From: Chondrosia reniformis | Taxonomy: Eukaryota; Porifera; Demospongiae; Chondrillida; Chondrillidae | Length of the DNA: 64,000 nt | Assembly: GCA_947172415.1 (NCBI GenBank) | Contig: OX359195.1 | Coordinates: 1,178,001-1,242,000, forward strand | Direction of reading: 5' to 3' | In this document: positions 35,010-48,400 of the stretch, piece after piece | Position numbering within the stretch: position 1 is the stretch's first letter | Layout of the letters: each line of letters starts with the position of its first letter | The notes under the pieces: model-generated | What the model was told of the DNA's origin: nothing | Databases searched by the model: none | What the model saw: only the letters and a program-made list of their open reading frames with translations | Program-made: the position numbers and the translations under genes

Positions 35010-37077
35010 TATATGTACGTATACATACAATATATAGGATATGTTTGCAATATATCATGTACCATATTCTATAGTCTGGGACATTTATATTAGTAAAGAT
35101 ATTCTATATTTTACGTATTCATCCAGATTCTGATACTTTTAATACTTTCTCTAGTTGTTTATTGAATTAACTCTAAAATGATAAATGTTAAAATTCTGTT
35201 AACCAAGCTATCGTAATCACTTTGTAAATTTGTTGTTGACGGATTTGATTCATGTGTCAAATGTGCAAAGATACGAATATAGTATTATAATATACAAGCT
35301 TATATAGAATACCAATTATTTAGACATGTACGTAGTAAGCAATTAAGAGCTATATAATCAATTACTATAATGTTATTGTTTAATCTGTCTCATAAGGTGT
35401 ACAATTAATTAGTATATACGTACATGATTTATTGAACATGAAAAATCTAATACACAATTTTCCTACATTCTATGCATACTCTATAAAAAAGCCTATACGG
35501 GAACTTAATCTGGAGAGAGCTTTGGATGAGGATACAGAAGTCTTTTCTTCCTTCTTTTCCCTTCTTTCATCTTCTTCTCCACTGGGTCAGACAGCTATTT
35601 CTGGGAATTCCACCCTTCATCAGTGACCCTGGGAATCTTTGTCTTTTCTTGATCTTTATGAATCCTGATTTTTTGGCATTAAGTTTGATGAATGTTACGA
35701 CCCGGAGGTCTTTATCAGCAATATGATAAGGAGAGCACTGTATTAATGTAATATGTATACCATGATATACTTCTCACTTGCTTTCTTTACGCCCCCAAAG
35801 AGCTGTTTCCAGGAATTATTTCACCAGTGACCAGTGAGCACCGCAGTTTTCTGAATAATATTAGCTCATCCAATACATTGTTGATTGAAATCACTAAATG
35901 TTTAGAAAACAAAAATTGTTGTAGCATGAATTACAAATTAACAAAGGAATTTTAATAAATATATCTTTTAGAACTGTTGTTCTTATTGAAAACATGAATA
36001 ATTACTAGTTATTACACCTACCAGCCAAGTGACCAAAGTCCTATCTTGGTTGGTGGACTAAAGTCCTATTAAAAGGCAGCCAGTGATCATGAATCTCCAA
36101 GTCATCCAATATAGAAATAGTCTTAAAAACCACAGACATCTGTTTCTCCTTCATTGGATTCTTATTGTTGTGATAAAATTGGATTGTGTGTTCCTCTCTG
36201 ACCTCCCTTTACAGAATTTTAAGTAGTGTTATGTGTTGTGTGACAGCCAATGGTCATATGTGGATGTAACTGGCAGATGATATAATGAGTAGTAAATATT
36301 TGTGTAAATTGCACTCCACTTGTACTCTATTTGAATGACTACAGTGCTTACATAGAAGAGGTGCAGGTGGTATTTCTATATCACATGATAAAGTTGTTGT
36401 TACTGTTGCGTATCCATCTGGTCAGATTGTGTAATGGAACTGGTTCTCAGGAAGTTGTGTAGGGTGCAGTAGCTGTACAGTTCTGTTTACAACTGAGAGA
36501 GAAGCTAGTAACAAAGATGAGTTAAGAATGATTATAGAGAGGTGATGGATTCATCCTACTCTACTTGATTGGAGATAAATGGTGGATTTTTAGAATTTAA
36601 TTGATAAGGATTTGATAGCTATGTTGGTGGATTAAAGGTTAAAACTAAATACGTCTCCATTCATCCTACTTTTGTCTTGAGGTGTACCTCAAACTTTCCT
36701 CTAAAGCTCTCTTTTCCTCCAGGAGAGAGGTTTGGTCAAGAAATGTAAGACTAACTGTGTTAGCATGCAGACATTTAGTGACAAGGAAAAACAGAGCTAA
36801 TTGGTCTGAGAAATGAATTAGCTCTTATTAATGAAGTTAGTATAAGGTGTAATGCTGGGTGTAAAATGAAATAAAGATCAAGTAATCTAGAAAGAAAACT
36901 TGAGAACAATCCCATTGTATAGAATTAACCTGTGCCTCTGGTCCATTAGAATACATATAGACATGTAGCACTTCCTGTGCCTCTTACAGTTTCTGGTCCA
37001 TTACCTGTAGCCTATGATTAAGTGTCAAGTGCATCTGCAGTGATGAAGTGTGATTGTAATGATTATACTCCTACTGC

Positions 37078-37288
37078 TACTATATACTACTATATACTAC
37101 TATACTACTATATATACTACTATACTACTATATACTACTATACTACTATACTACTATACTACTATACTGCTATACTGCTATACTACTATACTGCTATACT
37201 ACTATACTACTATATACTACTATACTACTATACTACTATATACTACTATACTACTATACTACTATACTACTATACTACTATACTATAC
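37078..37288. repeat. TACTACTA 8-bp microsatellite, FNBP4 copy 3 intron 1
   Basis: About 210 bases, the shortest of the three tracts whose both ends are in the window, with TATATACTAC interruptions. Confidence 0.95.
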
Positions 37289-39045
37289 TTGTGGTGGAAT
37301 GTGAATCTGTTTGATACATTTCTGATACATTTCTGTTAATCAAGTGCTAGATTTTATGAATAATGGATTTTTATGTCTTCCTGTGTATATAATTTATTAA
37401 ATGTACAATTGCTTTTTAAATTTATTCTTTGTCTTGTTGTCTGTGGTCTTGTGTGATGATTTGGCCATGCCATCTGTAACTGGCCAGGAGACAGTTATTA
37501 CAGCTTCTGTCTCATTGGACCCCAGTTATGGCTTTATCGGAAATGATTCGGAATTCCTCTCTAGATACAAATGTAAACTTTCAGCCGTTTAATCTCTCCA
37601 TCTCTCCATGGAGACCACCAGTTTGGTCAAGAATGACATATTCCTGTACATGATTGTATCCGTGGTTACCTGGCAACAGCCACCTCTACAAGTGGCCTCA
37701 AAGACCAGTAGTGTCCTTTGAAACATTTGAAATATTTCCTCATGAAGATGCAGTGGATGAAAGTGTGGCCATGTCTTGTGAACGTACATAAATTTAGGTA
37801 GTACTAGAGGGTCACAAAGAGATGGAGAATCCATAAATGTGTTTCTCTCACTCTACCAGACTCTGATTTTCAACATGAGAACACTTGTGGTTAAAGTATC
37901 CAGTTAATGTCTGGCAGCTTTTCCATGATCTAATTGGATTATCATCATTCAATCACATCCAGTATTATATAATTTAAAAAACTCATCATCCCAGGAGGGA
38001 AATGGAAGCTAATGTTTTATTGTATTGGAGGTGGAGTATCTAGATTGGCTATCCTTACCTCTAGGTTGTACAATTTAAGAATGGTATTTAGCTTAGGGAA
38101 AATGTCTCCCAAACTGCAACCCTTGATATCATTGTTAAGTCAGTGAGTGGATTGTCATATTGTGTCATGTGACTGCCAGGTGACTGTCCATGTGACTGTC
38201 AGGGGAATCCCCATGGCTACATCGTTATAATGACTAGTTTCAGTAACTTGTGGTGCCACCATTTTTATTTTAGTACATCATTATGATTGTTGTGGTTCCA
38301 ATCACTTGGACCATCTTGTTTGGAATTTCCAGCAATCTTGTTTACTTTTGCCTGCTTTATGACCACCTCATTGAGCAATTGTTCATTTAATGTGATTGAA
38401 ATATAGAAATGATTCTTTTCATGTTTGTTCTCCTCAGGCTATCAGCACACTGGAGTCTGACAATGCTCCGCCCTCCTCCCCAGTCAGGGAGACCTCTGAC
38501 GACAAGAGGGAGGAGAGGGAGGAGAGGGACCACGTGAGAACTGAAGGAGAATCTACTGAAAACATTCCTGTTAATTCCAACCAAATGGAGGAATCCTCAA
38601 GGTACATATATGTACTTATATTATCAAAAATATTTTGCAGGACCTGCTCAAAAATCCATGTCTGTGGAAATAGCTATCCTTTGTAAAGAAATTGTATGTC
38701 CGTCCGTCTGTCCGTCTGTCTGTCTCTTAGTTCTTACATCTCATAATGAAACTGCCAGTTTTCTTGTAACTTCATTTTGTAGACATGATGACTTTATTAA
38801 ACCATCTGACGATTAATCACAAAATACAGAAATTGTGTTTGCTTATCTTTTAGAAAAATAGTTGTGGTTGTCTTATATTAACTCTGTACATATACATATG
38901 TGTAGTTGCTATCAGTTAGTATTTCATGCAAGAATCACAAAATATGCTGATACAGCAAAATTTCTATACAAAACAAGCTGTGAATATACTCTTTTTTAAG
39001 ACCTTTTTCAGTAACTCTATAAAACTCGCTTTACAATTGTATACT

Positions 39046-39165
39046 AAACAAATGAATATTAATATAGTTGTGGTTGGCATATCTTTATTACCTGTAGTCA
39101 AGATGAATAATAGTTGTGGTTGGCATATCTTTATTACCTGTAGTCAAGATGAATATTAATATAGG
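39046..39165 (+). repeat. 51-bp minisatellite next to the WW1 deletion (copy 3)
   Basis: About two units, one shortened. The deletion that removed WW1 starts inside the last unit, right after AATATTAATATAG, which suggests that the repeat took part in the loss. Confidence 0.75.
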
Positions 39166-40407
39166 CAAGAATAGCAGACAAATTAGAAGATGAAGAAAGT
39201 GTTACTAGAGATGATAGCAGTAAAGATGATGTTGATGGTATGGAAGTGGGTGTCACTGGTGATAAAGAGGGAGTGGCTAACTTGAAGCCCAACAATGGAA
39301 GTAATCGGCCTCAACTGCAAGATTGTTCTGAGGAGGAGAACTTGTGTAATCCCAATCTTAATAAGGTATGCATTAATTGAGGTTAGGGTTAGATTCAAAC
39401 GTTTCGACCCTGGGGGTCTTCTTCAGTCACTATCTGTTGAAATGTTCAAAAGACTAAAGATGGTCATAAGATTCCTAGCAATTGCTTCTTTTGTGTTTTT
39501 CCTCTCTACTGTATTAGGAGACTACAGAGCTCACTTGTAAAATGATTTTAAAGAGGCTAGCCCTATTAGGAGCTGTTACCATGGGAACACATCCACTTAT
39601 TATAGAATTAATCAAGGTTGAGGTTTGTACATACAATATGTGCATTGCACTGCTCTTCTCCACTATTGTCAGGTAGCATCTCATTTTACAGGTCAGAGTC
39701 AATGATTGGAGAGAGGGGTGTTACCAACACAATATCTTTTGCAGAAATTAGAGGAAACTACCCTTGCCCTGCAAGAATATGAGACTCAAGTAGCTCCAAC
39801 TGGATGGACTTTTGTTTGGGATAGGTGGGTGCTTTATGCATTTGGTATACCCACTTCAGATCACATGATAGTCACATGACATTTAAACTGACAAACTGTG
39901 CTGTAATAAATCTTTGAAACTGTGGTTTACACTAGTCTCCCTAGAGACATAGTAACTCGTTCAGTACACCAGAAGGAAGTTTGATTATAGGGATTTCCTC
40001 ATGGCAGAACAAGTTTGATGTAGTCAGTTAGGAGGTGTGAGTTGCCGTGGTAATGAGTAATTTGGATTGTTATCTTCTAACATATGTACATTTTACTGAT
40101 CAAAGAATTATCTATATTTTCTTATTAAATTGTGTATCTAACATTTAAATATTTACATATATTCTATGTAGTTGCAATCATTGAACATTTCTATTGCTTT
40201 TCAGTGCTTTTGTACTAAACTCTATTCAGTTCCTCTAGTGACACTATATCACTTCTTCCATTGTAATGTAGTGATTTTGAAAGGTATTACTACTATAATG
40301 CTGTCACTGATAAGGCTTCATGGGACTTTCCCTCTGATGACGTCACAGAGGGCCGGGCCATAGGACAGGGAAGAGAAGCTACTGAGGAACAGACTCCAAT
40401 CAAAAGC

Positions 40408-40750
40408 CAGAAGAATGTACACTCCTCCCACTCAAGAGAGACCACACCTCCACCAGGTATATAATGTACACTCCTCCCACTCAAGAGAGACCACACCTCC
40501 ACCAGGTATATAATGTACACTCCTCCCACTCAAGAGAGACCACACCTCCACCAGGTATATAATGTACACTCCTCCCACTCAAGAGAGACCACACCTCCAC
40601 CAGGTATATAATGTACACTCCTCCCACTCAAGAGAGACCACACCTCCACCAGGTATATAATGTACACTCCTCCCACTCAAGAGAGACCATACCTCCACCA
40701 GGTATATAATGTACACTCCTCCCACTCAAGAGAGACCACACCTCCACCAG
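40408..40750 (+). repeat. 49-bp minisatellite that copies the WW2-exon donor, 7 units
   Basis: Seven units, each ending CACCTCCACCAG and followed by GTATATAATG, with donor sites at 40457, 40506, 40555, 40604, 40653, 40702 and 40751. The first unit is the true exon end. Reading through a unit meets a stop (G-I-stop), so only the first donor keeps the protein open. Copies 1 and 2 have one unit; copy 4 has three. Confidence 0.9.
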
Positions 40751-42498
40751 GTATATAAGCTATATCAAGTAAAGATGAACAAATTAGGGACTTTCAGATG
40801 AAAAGCTGATCTTAGGCTCCGATGTCTCATCAGCGGAGTTCTGGAACTTCACTTAATGGGAACCAGAGTCTTCCTGGTTTCCATTAAGTGAACTTCTGTT
40901 TCACCCATTATAGCTGCATTGAACTTCTTATATACATTCTGTAGGTGTTGAAGAATTAATTGCTCTACCTACAGTTGAGGGGGTGTGGCAAGGTCCTCCT
41001 CCCCCTCCCCCTCCCTTAGAAGAAGGGGAAATCCCTCCCTCTCCTCCAACTCCCCCGTCTCCTCCTCCAGATGAAGAAGCAGAGAAAGATGAAAGTGAGA
41101 GCGATCCTGAAGAATTTATAGTTAAAGCTGAGCCTCAAATTTATTATGGTCCAGTGGGTCCTCCCGGAAGATTGAGTGATGTAAGTCTGCTCGTGTGAAC
41201 TGTACAGTACATATCACATAAACTGGTACCATAAAGTGGGATATTTTTGTGGATAGAAATTTTTGTGAATCTTTGAAAAGGTCATCAGAATAAATGTGAT
41301 TCTTATTTCACTGTTACTGAGGGTGAGAGCTAGAACATGTGAAACTCAAGAAAAATTTTATGATTTTGGGTTAGATAATAGATAATAAAATATAAGGTAC
41401 TAAGTACTATAAAGATGCCACGTAGAGCCAATGATATCCTCCCATATAAGGTGGCTAGAATCTAAGGATGCTGGGAAAACAAATAGTGTCAACGTCCCAA
41501 TGTATGTGTCTGAAACATGAACACTCTAATGATCCATGTTCCTCACAATACAAGGGTACATTTCAAACTATGGTCCAGGGTGATCACTTTAGAGGGATCT
41601 CTCTATACTGAAATGGACATGTAACACCTGTAGGTGACCACTGAAGGTGCTGTGGGGTCAAGAGAAGGCAGTCCAAGTCTGGACAGTGATTCAGAACCAA
41701 AGAAGAAGAAATCAAAGAAGGTCTGCTACCAAGTAGTAGTCAATAGTGTTGCTTGTAAATGAATGATGCCCTACGTACTTCCTCTGCAGGTTAAAGTTAG
41801 TGTACAGGGAAGGAAAGGAAAGACCATCACATCACTCTTACAGAAGTGGTCAGGACTACATCAGAACAATTAACTTGTTATATACCTTGATTGAAAAGGA
41901 ATTGAACATTGAAAATATATTCAATACATTTTGATCATGAGTCTATTGATACGAGTATGATATGAGTTTTATCTATAATTCTTTAAAGTTACTGAGCAAG
42001 GTGGACCAGTGGGAGGCCATACAAGGTATAAATAGACAACTACCTCTACATGTGACTGGTTGCTAGGAGACTGAGGGGAAATTAGAAGGTAGACTCCACC
42101 CATATATGACTGGTTGCTAGGAGACTGAGGGAAAAATTACTAAATAGCAGACCTATATATCATTTCTCTTTACAACTGACTCTCTTCTCTGGTAATTATT
42201 ATCTTATACGAAATATTTGTTTCAAAAAAAGGTTAAGTGGTGACGAGTTCAAACAATAACAGTTTTGAAGAATAACAATTTGTTTCACAAGTAATCATCT
42301 TCATCTGTTTCACAATCACCAAATTGCTCTGGAACAAAAAGAGAAGAATTACATATTCACACGTTACATAATAATGTATTCCTATAAATAACACAGTTCA
42401 CATGTGACACTATTTGGATTGAAATTAGTAAATATACTGTTAACCAAACTACCTATTACATGTACAAATAGATGATGAAAGACATTCACTTACCTAAC

Positions 42499-45400
42499 TC
42501 AAACAATGAGTCTCAATTTCTGGTTGACTTTTTTTACATTATCAATCACTTCCTGTTTAGGAGCAAATTCTTGGTAGTTTATCAACAGTTTCAACTCTCT
42601 GAGATTCTGATTGGCTGCTGCTCCCTTTAGAATGCTCTCTGCAACATTCCTCCAGTTTATTGTACTCCGTTCACTGGAACAACTATTCACTTCCAACCTC
42701 TCTAGTGTAGTGTTCTCCTTGACAGCTTGTTCAACTGATGTCAAGACATCTTTTTCAGTGACATCCTGGATATTCAGTACAAGTGTATCCAGTACAATTA
42801 AATACATGTACTACAATATGAAGTGATTACCTAATCTAAAACACTCAGAGGCCATAGACTGGAACAAGCTAGTCAAATAAACCTAAACTTTGTAATAAGC
42901 AGACTGGATATACCTTTAATAAGTAAGTGAAAGTAATATTTACTAGTGATAGGCAGTCAAGTGTACCTCAGACAGGTCTGAATCAGTCCTGATGGTGAGT
43001 TCTTTCAATGAAGTGTTGTCACGTAGACATCCAATAGCATTAGCAATGTCCCTAGGGGTGATATCATAGGAGTAACCAATTGTAACACTCTTCAATCCAC
43101 TTTGTACCAGTTGCACAAGTAATGCTCCATTTCCTGTAAGATGAAGGAACCAATCAGATTATAGTACATTAACACACTGCAAATTGATATTTATATTTAT
43201 ATAAAGTTATAAAACCTACCTTCAAAGTCACAACTCCACAGAAGAACTTGTTCCAATGAAGGATTCTGGATCATTCCCTTCAATATACTGGAGGACAGTG
43301 TTTGATGTCTACCAGCTTCCATGGTGACCTTCCTGAGTGTCCTGCACTGTCCAACTCCACATTCAACAAGATCAGTGAGACCTTCCTGTATACACCACAC
43401 ATAACAGAGATGTGATATACACATGAGAATACTATACAAAAGTGTCAACTGAAATATCACATCACAATTGAGTGGATATAACAATAAAATGTCTTCTGTT
43501 CAGTAACGAAACAAGAAAGTGATCATCTGGTAAGGCTAACATTGCAGAAGTGGCATACTGAAACTTAACTATACACATCACTTCTATGTTTGGGCGCATC
43601 GATCCCTACTTCTAGTATATCCATGATGCGCCCAAACATAGAAGTGATGTGTATAGTTAAGTTTCAGTATGCCACTTCTGCAATGTTAGCCTTACCAGAT
43701 GATCACTTTCTTGTTTCGTTACTTTTTCTAGATGTGCCAATCACTGTTATAGTGCCATCCCTACTTTTAACTTCATTTTTGAATGTTTTTATTTAACTTT
43801 AAGAACATTATTTGGACCAACTATGGGATAGCCATAAGACTGCTACACATTATCAATTAAACAGGAGTAACAAAGTGAACCCTCTAAAGATAAGTTAGTT
43901 ATGTCCATATACTTGAGAAGCAATACTAGTCAGTAGCTTCTGCACAGCCTTTCACAGATCCTGTCTACATACACTTGGAACTCATTTCAGATACACATAC
44001 AGGGCTATATAGCTATGAGGGGATATAGTGTTAGGTGTGTATGGGCCAGAGTGGTGAATGGGGAGAGTGAAGTGGAGAAGACAATATTCTATATATCATC
44101 ATCACACTCACAGGTAATGAAGTACTGGGCTTCAGTTCAAACTCAAACTCTTCTATTTCACTGCTTCTAAGACAGTCAAACACTTCACAACATTGTGGCA
44201 CTCCTTCCATTAACCTGAGACAAAGTGTCTTTAGTGAGCTCTTCTTTATACAACTCACAACACATGGTAGTAACTCTACACAATCAGCATCTACAAAAAG
44301 TTACAAAATATACTACATACAATCACACACCACCAGGTTATCAGGACTAGACCTCATATTGACAAGTTAACAAGTTATAACAACTTTACTACAATATTCA
44401 CCCAGAAATGTATAAAAATGTTCTTAAGAGATCAATAGACTCGAGTAGTTTGATAACAATACACTTACATGAGCATTCAGAAAAGTCAACATTTACTTTC
44501 TTCATGTTTAGTTTGTCTTTGATACCAAACAAGAACACTTTTATCAAATTCACACTACACCTCCAACCTAATGTCACATCTTCCAGACTGGGGTGCCTCC
44601 TAATGCACTAGAGTATAAAGACGTTGATGGATCACTCAAGAATAACAATATATACAAGTGCTTATCTAAATAGAGAATTACTACACATGAAGACATATCT
44701 CAACATTCACACTTAACACTGCACACAAGTGTCATACAGTGAGATCTCATGTGACCAGCAACCAATCACATGTAGTGACTACAGCTGATTATAGAGTTGT
44801 CCCATAGCTGCATTCACTGGTTTGTGTCACATACATGATACACTATATAGCTGGATAGAATATGAACACATTTCAGTGGAATGGAACAAATATAAAGTGA
44901 CCACTGACCAAATACAATATTCACTATTAATAGACTAAATACCTGACCATAAAGATTAACATTCATTCAACTAAAATATTAGCTGTTCTGTAGAGAGGTT
45001 TTACTGTTCTTTACACTTGTATGTATTCCACAACTCACATTGACACTGGCATCAATATCACCACCTTCATAATCACATTCCTTCATCTCCATGGTAACCA
45101 ATTGTGGTAGGTTGTCCTTGTCAAGTAAGACCTTTAAGTCTTTATGTGTAAAGTCGACACTCAACAGACTAAGAGATTTCAACTGATGAAAAGTAAATTC
45201 TGAGCTCATTAGCTCACTTGCCTTCACCTTCTGACTAACTACATATAGCAAGGAGAAAGGATATAGTTTGTGGTATCATTTCAAGTTAGCAACTTCACAA
45301 CTCATGACTTGTGCAGTGAATGACAACACAAGTGACTCAGACTTGTGCAGTATGTACACATACTAGTGACTGTCACATGTGACTATTTAGTATGACTCAC

Positions 45401-48400
45401 ATCCGAAATGTATTGCAAGGTGTTCAAGTCTCTTTGAATGAAATGAAACAATGTCAGACATCACTGAAATGTAATCTCCTCTCTCTGAAGGACTAAACAA
45501 CTGTACAGATGTTAAATGTACCATGTATATATTAAACAGTACTATATACTTACATAAATGTACTTTATATAAGTTCGGTAAACATTTACGAAAGAACACA
45601 ATTAAAGAAGCCATAAAACTACACTTCTGGGTTGGACTGCAAACTTACCCTTACTCTTGCTCCTTCTTGAATGGTCAGTTTATTTAGTGAACTTTGCAAC
45701 TTTAGAAAGTCTTGAAGTACAACAGACATTAGTCTGAATGAGTAAGCTATAGTAGGAAAGTAATGAGTGTCATCAGTCAAGTTGAATATTCACACTTCAA
45801 AGATAATCACAAGCTTAAGGTATTAGGAGCAATCAATACACACTGTACTGGATCTATTATTTTGTCACTTCTTCTATATATGGCATGTCTACAGTCTACA
45901 AAAGTGTTTATTCACATATCTGAACTAACAATATCAACTCACTTGTAATTGTGACTTCTTCTAAATATGTTACCTTTCCAGATATTTGCTGAAAAAAGGA
46001 ATCAGTTGAATAATATGGAAATAAAACTGAAAGTCGTTTGATGTGTCTGCTGATGGTCATCAGGTACGCCAAACTGTTGAGCTGTTGGGGACTGAGACGA
46101 AAAATGTCAGCATCACTGCAATACTCCATGAACCTTTGACACAGCTCTTCATTTCTGCTCTCTGCTACTGCTGTAGCAATCTCAGATAAAGGGGTCCCTT
46201 TAGCAAACCTGTGATCATTGGTTAACGCAAGTGGCTCAAACAAGAGGTCTCTCACAGCATCATTCTCTAGTCCTCCAATGCCGCAGAAGAAAAGGAATGG
46301 CATCTCGTAGTTGGAGTCTGACAAGACAAAGTCTCCCTCCTTGTTGTACCCAAGAACAAGTCTCTCTTTCCAGAACTTTCCCTGTTCCTCGGCAGGTAAC
46401 TGTTTGACTGCACAAGCTGCAAGAAATTCTTGAACTGTTCTGTGAAGAAAGTGGTACGATCCAGTGACTCCACCAAAGGCACTTCGATAAGAGATGCAGT
46501 TCATTAGACCAAAATGATCATCTTCTGAGAGCTTCTGATTGTGGAAAATGATGTCATCTTTCTTCACACCTTCCAAGGCAAGTTGACTCAGTTTGATCAA
46601 ACGGGGACAGAGTCGCAAGACATCCTCAAAACTGCCAATTTCCTTTTCCACTCCATTCTTCTCAAAGTGTCGCTTCACAGTGAGGCAGATGATACTTTTA
46701 AATAGATCACTGATTGTATCGGGAGGGGCATCAAGGACATCATTGACATAACATGTCATCAGCAGGATCAGAGGGATGAAGCACATGGCTTTGATTCGAG
46801 GCAGGGTAGAGTTCAGCCTTGCTAGTAAAGCATCAGCTACAGAACTAGATGACTCTCCATAGTACTCTCTTATGAACTGCTCAATCTCTTCCTTTCCAAA
46901 TCCACTCACCTCGATGCGTCTTTCTATCTTGTTGTGTAGAGGGGCTGATGCTCGTGGTCGGGATGTGATGATGAAGGACGATTGGGGGAGGGTCTTGCCA
47001 TTTATAATGTCTGCAACCAGAGAATTCTTCTGTAGCTCTTCAGGGAACTCATCGTAGCCATCCATGATGAACAGCGTACCCTCTCCACCATTTGAAGAAA
47101 TGAACTGACTCAAGAGGGAAGGAATTTCTTTCTGCAGTGAAGTCCCAACATCACTGGTACAGCTGCGAACTAGGTCCTCTACACTCAGTGTGGTATCGGA
47201 AGGAAGACTTCGGAGTACTACTCTAATGACTAACTTGTATTCACTGGCAAATGTACCCTCAGTAAACTTGTAGCACAGCTGTTTGGTCAGAGTGGACTTG
47301 CCTATACCAGGCTCTCCTTCCAGCAGGATGCGTTTCCTTGGAGGTTGCACAGGCTTGTACTCCAAGATATCCAGGCAGATAATGGACTTTCCTTTGAAAT
47401 GAGGACGCTCATGTTCATAAGGATGATGGTATCTGGAATATTGGCTGATGGACCTTCCTTTGATGCCATGTGACTGACCAGTAGCTGATGCTAGAACTAC
47501 AGATGGAGCGCACTGTAGCTCAGCTTTTCTCACTTTCAATTCTGGTGATTCTACGAGTTGGAGTTTGACAAAGTCCATTATAGCTAGCTTCAGTAACCAG
47601 TGGTTTGATATGACTGGATTTTGGTACACCTCCTTAAGATTGGTCAGAGCATTCTGTATATTAGGAAGAAGAATATGTATTTCATTAACTATTGTATAAG
47701 TATTCAGGAAGTATAATAGCTCTATATTATATGACAACCTGAACACGTAACTTAGCTGCAAAGTTGTATTTAACATAAAACCTGGTTGGGTCACACACAT
47801 ACAGAGAATATACTTATATAAGATTAGTTATTGTTTCTATTTTCTGAAGAATTTAAAGGGTTGATCTACCAATTAAAGTTATAAATAAAAAGAACAATAT
47901 ACTCTAATAAAATGCAAGCTACGGTACCAGTCAATAAAAACTGAACAGTCAATACCCGTACCCGTCCTGGTGTAAACTGTTCAATAAACCTGTTCTAATC
48001 TTACAACAGTTTTATCTGTCTGTTGACGTCAAGTTGTTAAGGTGAGGGATGTTTATTCACGATATTTTTACACTACCCAACGATTGTAACACTTCTTGAA
48101 TTACGTACGTACATATTGAATACCTTTTGTTAATACGTTAGTAGAAACCGTAAAACCGTTCACTTTGCAAGTATTGCTATCCATTGTAAAACCGCTGGAA
48201 ACCAATGAGCAAACCGTACGAATACCTACAGGTACAACCCGTAAAATGTTCAGTTTTTACTGACTGGTACAGTATATGTATTAGTTATACCACGGCGCTG
48301 AGGTGTAAATGGGTTTTATACGTACGAGTCACGAGGGCACGTAGCGCCCGAGGGCAAGTACGTATATAAACCCATATACACCTCAGCGCCGTGGTATAAG

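Larger units (their letters stand above)
34375..41873 (+). pseudogene. FNBP4: FNBP4-like copy 3, broken
   Basis: Recognisable exons: 34375-34598, 38438-38601, 39164-39365 (only the 3' part of the WW1 exon), 39518-39622, 39692-39824, 40284-40456, 40945-41180, 41634-41720, 41790-41873. The WW1 domain and about 540 bases of its exon are deleted: the sequence goes straight from a 51-bp minisatellite unit to the acidic part of the exon. The exon at 39692 is 133 rather than 134 bases because one G is missing in GAGAGGGGTG, shifting the frame. WW2 and the C-terminal exons stay open on their own. Most likely a pseudogene, though a shorter transcript is possible. Confidence 0.75.

Noticed and set aside
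47654-47800. N-terminal extension of the NLR3 NACHT frame starting MCVTQPGF
   Set aside because: Read-through into the intron; a clear acceptor at 47653 aligns with the NACHT exon starts of NLR1 and NLR2, and phases fit only with it.
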